NCBI GenBank assembly: GCA_000149265.1
Contig: CH003001.1
Span: 451,558-515,557 of the forward strand
Reading direction: 5' to 3'
Source: Ciona savignyi
Taxonomy: Eukaryota > Chordata > Ascidiacea > Phlebobranchia > Cionidae
DNA length: 64,000 nucleotides
Shown here: in pieces, positions 58,601-64,000 of the stretch
Numbering within the stretch: position 1 is the stretch's first letter
Layout: each line of letters starts with the position of its first letter
Made by a program: the position numbers and the translations under genes
Notes under the pieces: model-generated
What the model saw: only the letters and a program-made list of their open reading frames with translations
Told to the model about the DNA's origin: nothing
Databases searched by the model: none

Positions 58601-61600
58601 AACTGTAACCAACTTTGGTTAATCTTTATTGAATTATACTGGCTTTGGTTGTTTAAAGTAGAATGAATATCAAAATGGCCTAATTAACATGGCATCTGCT
58701 CAGAAGTTAAGGTAACCCGACTGTGAGCCCTTGCTATTTCACTGAATGCCGGGTTTTCCAACATGTAAAGGAGCATTGTAACTCTTTACCTTAATTCTCT
58801 CTCTATATTGTTACCCTTGCGATGCAAATGCCATGTCCAAATCAAACTCCTTCTGTATGACTATGCTGTAATATTTTATTTACTTATTTTAGCAATGCAA
58901 CGAACTTATAGATTCAGCCAATGCAGGAAATAAAGTAGATTCTTCAATCATTCCACCTCCAATTGCTGTTGCTCCAGGTAATTTAACAAAATATTTGTAT
59001 AGATAATTGGATTTATGGTAAAAGAATGGTCAAAACTATCCAAAAAAGCTACATTTTGTGGCAGTGAAGAATGGTGTCCTGATTCAGGATTCTGTCACAA
59101 CGACCTTCCAGTGGATTAAAATAGTATGTTTCAATTGCAAAAATAAGAAAAACACTACACATAATGAAAAAGATCTGGCACATATTAAGACTGCAAATGC
59201 AAATTGCACATTTGCCTTTCAACTGCAACCATGATAGCCCAACTGGAACTTAAATACCATTAGAGTTCAAGAGACATTATTATTAAAATTGAATAACCAC
59301 CACACAAACAAGTTACATTTTGTAGCAGTGAAAAATGGTTCCCTGATACAGGGTTCTGTCACCATGACCTTGTTTCAGTGGATTCAAATATTATGTTTTA
59401 ATTGCAAAAAAACACTACACATGTGTATACTTTAGGATGTACCCGAAAATTGCAAATTTGCAAACTTTCAAACTGCAACCATGATATAGCCTAAATGCAA
59501 CTTAAATACCATCAAAGTTAATTTTGGTTAAAATTGTTGATTTTAGTCAAATTCAAGAGACATTATTACAATAACTACCAAACAATATTGTGTTGTAACA
59601 AACAGACTTAATTTCAGCAGCCCCGTCGACCACAGTTGAACATCCGACCACATCAGCTGAACAATCACCTTCTGTGTCAAATCAAGCTGCAGGTTTGTTT
59701 GTTATATAATTTTTAATCCTGGTGATTAATTAAATGATTGCCCGTTTAATTATCAATAGTGACATGGCTAGGAAGCACGTTTTATTGATAGGGGACATTT
59801 AACATGTCTTCATTAAACTAATTAAAGTTTTTAATAAAAAATTACTTTAGAGCACTGTATTAATTAAAAAGACAATGTCACAACTCTGGCATCATGACTG
59901 GCACTGGCGCCGAACGTGGGTATGCAGAGTACGCCAGCCTACCCTGGCATTTTGCCAGGGTATGCAGCATCACCTGATTTTTACGCGTTTCGATCATTAG
60001 ATCGTCTACAATACTTGCCTCTTGCCTGTCTGTACTACAATTCAACTACGCAAGACATACAAGCGTCGCAATGGGAGAACAACGCGTTTTTTTGTGTCTA
60101 CATAAGTACATACCAGTACACGGTAAAACCCAGTGCTGTGCCGATCAGAATTTTTCACGATCATTAAAATCCTTGCCGATCGAATCGCGATCTAAATTGC
60201 GTCCAAAAAAACGCTTATTTTCTGACGCGAAAATGCAAACTATGAGAGAGATATATTTTTACTTCACAGCTATAAAGCGATTAAACTGTTATTTACACTA
60301 CTTAACTGCAGAGATTAGGCTTAAGCTAAAGCTTAAAACGTATAAAAATTTATATAGCGTATTGCGTATATATTTGGTCGCACCTTTGCTGTGATTATAC
60401 AGGGGCGATTGCGTCAATGAAACAACAACTAAAGAAACAACTAGGCGTTTTTATAAGGTATTTAAAGATATATTCCAAGCATAAGTTTTATATTCGGTAG
60501 CGAGTGTATTAATAACATTTAGGAAAGCTAATCCATTTCTGTTAACCTAAGTTATTAAGCAATCTTCAGCGTAGCATGTAAGTAGGAGGATTGTTTGGAT
60601 TTGGTCCAACTTGCACCTGGCCGAAATGAGTAGACGCGTGTATCTTTTTGATGACTCGTGCGAACGCTTAAAGCGCACGCTAATGATAAGAGAAAGTAAA
60701 CTAATGTTTCTTTAGTATAAACAGTCTGTTATCACATAAATCGAAAATTAAGTTAAAACTTATTTTACGCATTTCACACAATTAAAATTTTCAGGATTAA
60801 AAATGTGATTTATTGTTGTTTGCATGATTTAGTTTACAGAATGATTAATTAGATGCGTAATGCCCTGTTCAATCTATGCCTGCCCTAACTTAATTGATTT
60901 TAAACTACTTTTTAGGTACGTCTTTAATTGCGGAGATCATTTGATTTCCCAGACGCGCGCATACACCTTTGGAATATAACATTTGTTTCACCAATTATTC
61001 CACGCGAGTAACGAAAGTCGAATGGTTTACTTCGGGACGATTAAATTATTTTATAATCGCTCCTTTGGCTGCAATCCGGACGGTTATAACCTAACCGGAA
61101 GCTAAGGATTTTTTATAGGATTGGATGGGCTATAAACATTTATACAAGCTTAATAAAGAGGCGTACAACAACCACTGGCAACTATAATATCTTATATTCT
61201 ATAGTGTTAAGAGTTTCTTTAGCAGCCTAAAGAAACTCTTAACACTAGAGCACCTAATACGCGTAGTGCGTTTCTCCTTACCGAAAGCGCTATCGTGCGA
61301 AGACGTCCGAACTATCGTGCGAAGACGTCCGAACATTTTTTAAAGTGAGAGCTCGGAAAACAACTTGCTTTTTTATCGCATCGCTTTTTGTGGCAATGAA
61401 AGAAACATTACCCTAAATGTCAGTTGTAGTCTAAAGTTAACATTGCAAAACAAGAGAAGGTTATACTATTTATTCACTCATTTTAATTTGTTTTTAGTTG
61501 GATATTTTATTGCAATCAGCGCGACAAACGCGAGGGCTCCAAATTATTTAATAAAACGTTTACTAATCATGCGAATCGGTACCAGCTCGAATTTTTTAAA

Positions 61601-63786
61601 GTTAAGAGTCCAGTTTGAAATGTCCAAGAAACGCATTCCAGGGCAATTAAATGTTAAAAAAAAAATTTTGCGCGCCGTGTGCGAAATTGATTTTCTCCCA
61701 ACCATCGCATACCCTGGCTTTTCATACGTTCGGCGCGCCTGATGACTGGTCATGTGGTATTTCTGCGAACTCTTGTGGTATAATATCCCATAGGATAAAC
61801 ATGATTATTATATTCTGATCCATTTAATTTTTTTCGGAACGTTCAAATAAAAACTCCCCCAGCTGAGTCTGCCCCTGTCGTTCCCAAAACTGCGCTGGAG
61901 GCTCTGGAGCAGAGGATGCAGAAGTATCAGAGTACAAGCGATGCTGCGAAGAAGGAGGGGAACAGCAGCAAAGCGAGGCGGATGGGGAGGATTGTGAAGC
62001 AGTACCAGGATGCCATAAAATCTCATAAAGCGGGGAGAAAAGTTAACTTTAATGAACTACCGGTTCCCCCAGGTTTTCCACCGATACCAGGTTGGTGTTT
62101 GAACTGCTGTATAACCCCTGAAAGTGTGAAGTGTGAGTGTTATGGAAAAACATGATTTTATTAGGATAAAATGAATTGGAGAGCATAAGAGAAACTCGCA
62201 TATACAAGTTGTCTGGAGTGGTAGTTGTTGAGTGGCTTATTATTCAGTGGTATTTATATCCTTATTCAATGGTATTATAATTATTCTACAGTGAAATTGT
62301 ATTTTTTTTTAATATAAATCACACACACACACTGTATATATGTGATTGACTTTGATATAAACCCTTTGCTTTTTCACATTAAGGGATAAATATAAACCAG
62401 TTTTACTCAAGCAAACATCCATCTTAGTATTTATAATTACACTAGTAACTGATATGGCCTTAATTAAAACATATTCATCCTAATCTGATTTAACCCAATA
62501 TTTTAACAACGTTTCACATCGCTAACCCAGGTGTGAATGAAGTCCAGCAGCCTGATGTTTTTCAACAAGCCAACGCTCTGATGCAACAGAACGTAGATGA
62601 TGATGAAGAAAATCCTCCATCACTAAAACCACCGACGACTGTAAGTAATCGGATAGGATTATATCAAACAATTCAACATAGAGGTACTGCCATAAAATTA
62701 GGTGATTTTGATAAAAAAAAAACATGTTTTTAATTTTCAAATTATAGGTTCATTCATATTTTAATTTTCATATTATAGGCTCCTCTATGTTTTAATGTTT
62801 ATATTATATGTTCCTCCATGTTTTAATGGTTATATCATATGTTCATCCATGTTTTAATGTTCATATATGTTCATCCATGTTTTAATGTTCATAATATAGG
62901 TTCCTCTATGTTTTAATGTTCATAATATAGGTTCCTTCATGTTTTAATGTTCATATCATATGTTCATCCATGTTTTAATGTTCATATATGTTCATCCATG
63001 TTTTAATGTTCATAATATAGGTTCCTCTATGTTTTAATGTTTATATCATATGTTCATTCATATTGAAATGTTCATATCGTATGTTCATCTATGTTTTAAT
63101 GTTCATATGATAGGTTGTGAGAAAAGCGTCCCCCCAGAGAAGTGGTGATCCTGGTGCCAGTCAACGTGTAAGTCCATCACCCCAACCCTCCAACTCGGCA
63201 ACTAACCGCCCTCCAAGTAAGTTTTACAAATTTAATAATGGTTTTTTAGTGTTATGGCTAGTAATAGTAAAAGAAAAATCCAAATATTATTTATCTATAT
63301 TGGCACATCTGTATTGTAAGTTGCACATATTATTACACAACAGATTAACAGGAATAAGCTAGGGGAGTGATGTATATATCAATCTGGTATAAGAATAATT
63401 TGGAATGTTTTATAAAATGTTAGTTTTGTTGGATAGGATACTTAAGTTTAGCATCTTAAAAGGGCATCATCAGAGTAATTTTGCCATTGGTTTGGTTACC
63501 CCAGTGTTGCACTGTTTTGTATATGTTAAAGAAATTTCTAATATTTATTTAATGCAAATCCACAGTTTTATTCCTTTGCCCAATCCAGCACACAAACTCA
63601 GCAATGTTTCTTTTACTTTCAGCCAAATTTGACCAGCAAGTTTCCTTTCTTGAGAATCGACAAGCGGCTTTCAAAACTGCAGCGCTAGCCGCCAAGCATC
63701 GCGGAGATAGATCCGAAGCGCTGAAACTTCTTCGTCAGATGAAGGGATTTGACTCGATGATCGAGGCAGCCAAAGGTGGCATGAAG
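55619..63786 (+). CDS. CC2D1: CC2D1 (Lgd/CC2D1A/B) N-terminal part, runs off the window
   Basis: Endosomal regulator that binds CHMP4/Shrub of ESCRT-III and limits Notch and other receptor signalling (family knowledge). Exons here: 55619-55660, 55939-56056, 56886-56989, 57418-57606, 57904-58311, 58893-58977, 59618-59692, 61863-62090, 62531-62640, 63114-63216, 63623-63786, all phase-consistent. After a basic start and an acidic Gly-rich stretch come four DM14 repeats: about 57530-57960 (ELKSRKTMYETAIKNAQSKG, then VRRLQRGIKTIDTLL), 58200-58960 (LLEERKDEYKSAAIQAKRAG), 61890-62080 (LEQRMQKYQSTSDAAKKEGN) and 63640 on (FLENRQAAFKTAALAAKHRG). Pro/Ser-rich linkers separate them. The C2 domain and stop are beyond 64000, so the model is incomplete at its 3' end. 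The large intron 59693-61862 carries a transposon-like element. Confidence 0.93.
59050..59585. repeat. Tandem duplication, about 264 bp x 2
   Basis: TACATTTTGTRGCAGTGAAR starts at 59050 and again at 59314. Both copies continue through a CAGGRTTCTGTCACMAYGACC segment and end near CAAGAGACATTATTA. Moderately diverged; in a CC2D1 intron. Confidence 0.8.
61202..61247. repeat. Perfect hairpin, 21-bp arms, 4-nt loop
   Basis: TAGTGTTAAGAGTTTCTTTA(G) and its exact reverse complement are separated by CAGC. Inside the transposon-like element at 59893-61754. Confidence 0.9.
61291..61334. repeat. Perfect tandem duplication, 2 x 22 bp
   Basis: TATCGTGCGAAGACGTCCGA(AC) occurs twice without change at 61291-61312 and 61313-61334, within the same element. 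Confidence 0.9.
62742..63116. repeat. Minisatellite, 31-bp and shorter units, ending at a CC2D1 exon
   Basis: About a dozen units of the form GTTCMTCYATGTTTTAATGTTCATAATATAG; a perfect 31-bp step is seen from 62900 to 62931, with about 24-bp variants between. The last unit ends ATGATAG at 63113, which is the splice acceptor of the exon starting at 63114. Confidence 0.9.
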
Positions 63787-64000
63787 GTAATGAAGGTTCG
63801 GAGAATAACTGTTTTCTCCTTAAATGTGATTCAAGGTCACCATATTGGTTAAAGATGGGCTAAGTACAGGTTATAGCAATTGTGATTTAAAAATTATAAC
63901 CCTAAATCAAAGATTTTTTTTAATAATTATAACTGAAATTTAACATTACTTGATTATACACTTCATTATACACTTTCATCAACGGGTTTTTGCATGTATT

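Larger units (their letters stand above)
59893..61754. mobile_element. DNA-transposon-like element, about 1.86 kb, in a CC2D1 intron
   Basis: The left end (CATGACTGG, then GGCGCCGAACGT and GCCAGGGTATGC) matches the reverse complement of the right end (CATGACCAG, then GGCGCGCCGAACGTATG and GCCAGGGTATGC) as imperfect inverted repeats of about 50-70 bp. The left repeat contains its own hairpin (59940-59962). I recognise no transposase in the internal ORFs (60071-60394, 61365-61742). The target duplication is uncertain, so the exact edges may be off by a few bases. Confidence 0.65.

Noticed and set aside
60071-61742. ORFs 60071-60394 and 61365-61742 as genes
   Set aside because: They lie inside the inverted-repeat element and show no recognisable transposase or other domain.
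62742-63116. CRISPR-like array
   Set aside because: The repeat is a head-to-tail minisatellite without unique spacers, in an animal intron.

Overview
The window is a stretch of an animal nuclear genome. It is visibly AT-rich, with multi-exon genes, GT-AG introns mostly 0.2 to 3 kb long, and short gaps between genes. The gene set (KAT14 with its ATAC-type acetyltransferase domain, an SLC52A riboflavin transporter, TSG101, CC2D1, cytosolic SHMT and a class A GPCR) and the density of a tRNA-derived SINE and small MITEs fit a compact invertebrate chordate genome. My best guess is an ascidian tunicate such as Ciona. The species call is inference. I rebuilt gene models by matching reading frame, splice phase and protein-family conservation across exons.

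Layout. 2.0-4.5 kb, minus: riboflavin transporter, six exons. 4.5-5.9 kb: shared divergent 5' region carrying a 237-bp MITE. 5.9-14.1 kb, plus: a 12-coding-exon, about 1166-residue protein with a Ser/Thr-rich N-terminus, two Tudor-like modules and a C2HC finger; I cannot name it. 15.0-26.9 kb, plus: KAT14, 14 coding exons. Its 3.1-kb intron holds a same-strand single-exon ORF for a 186-residue single-pass membrane protein whose tail carries several tyrosine signalling motifs. 26.9-31.2 kb: gene-poor, with repeats. 31.3-35.0 kb, plus: a GPCR in five exons. 36.3-39.8 kb, plus: an ankyrin-repeat protein in five exons, perhaps ANKRD34-like. 39.8-43.6 kb: repeat-rich gap between convergent genes. 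43.7-48.0 kb, minus: SHMT, nine exons, crossed by a 100-N assembly gap and containing frame errors. 48.0-51.8 kb: no gene seen. 51.8-53.1 kb, minus: intronless TSG101. 53.1-55.6 kb: divergent upstream region with two SINEs. 55.6 kb to the window end, plus: CC2D1 with four DM14 repeats; its C2 domain lies beyond the window.

The genes do not form one pathway. TSG101 and CC2D1 are divergent neighbours, and both families act in ESCRT-dependent endosomal sorting (ESCRT-I, and the CHMP4-binding Lgd/CC2D1 family), so a shared promoter region is worth noting. The rest look like unrelated housekeeping and signalling genes packed closely together.

The points most worth a second look are: the nested tyrosine-motif membrane protein inside KAT14; a SINE ending 12 bp from a KAT14 exon; a minisatellite whose last unit supplies a CC2D1 splice acceptor; two hAT MITEs with recognisable 8-bp target duplications (one only 69 bp long); the unnamed Tudor/zinc-finger protein; and the SHMT frame breaks beside an assembly gap.
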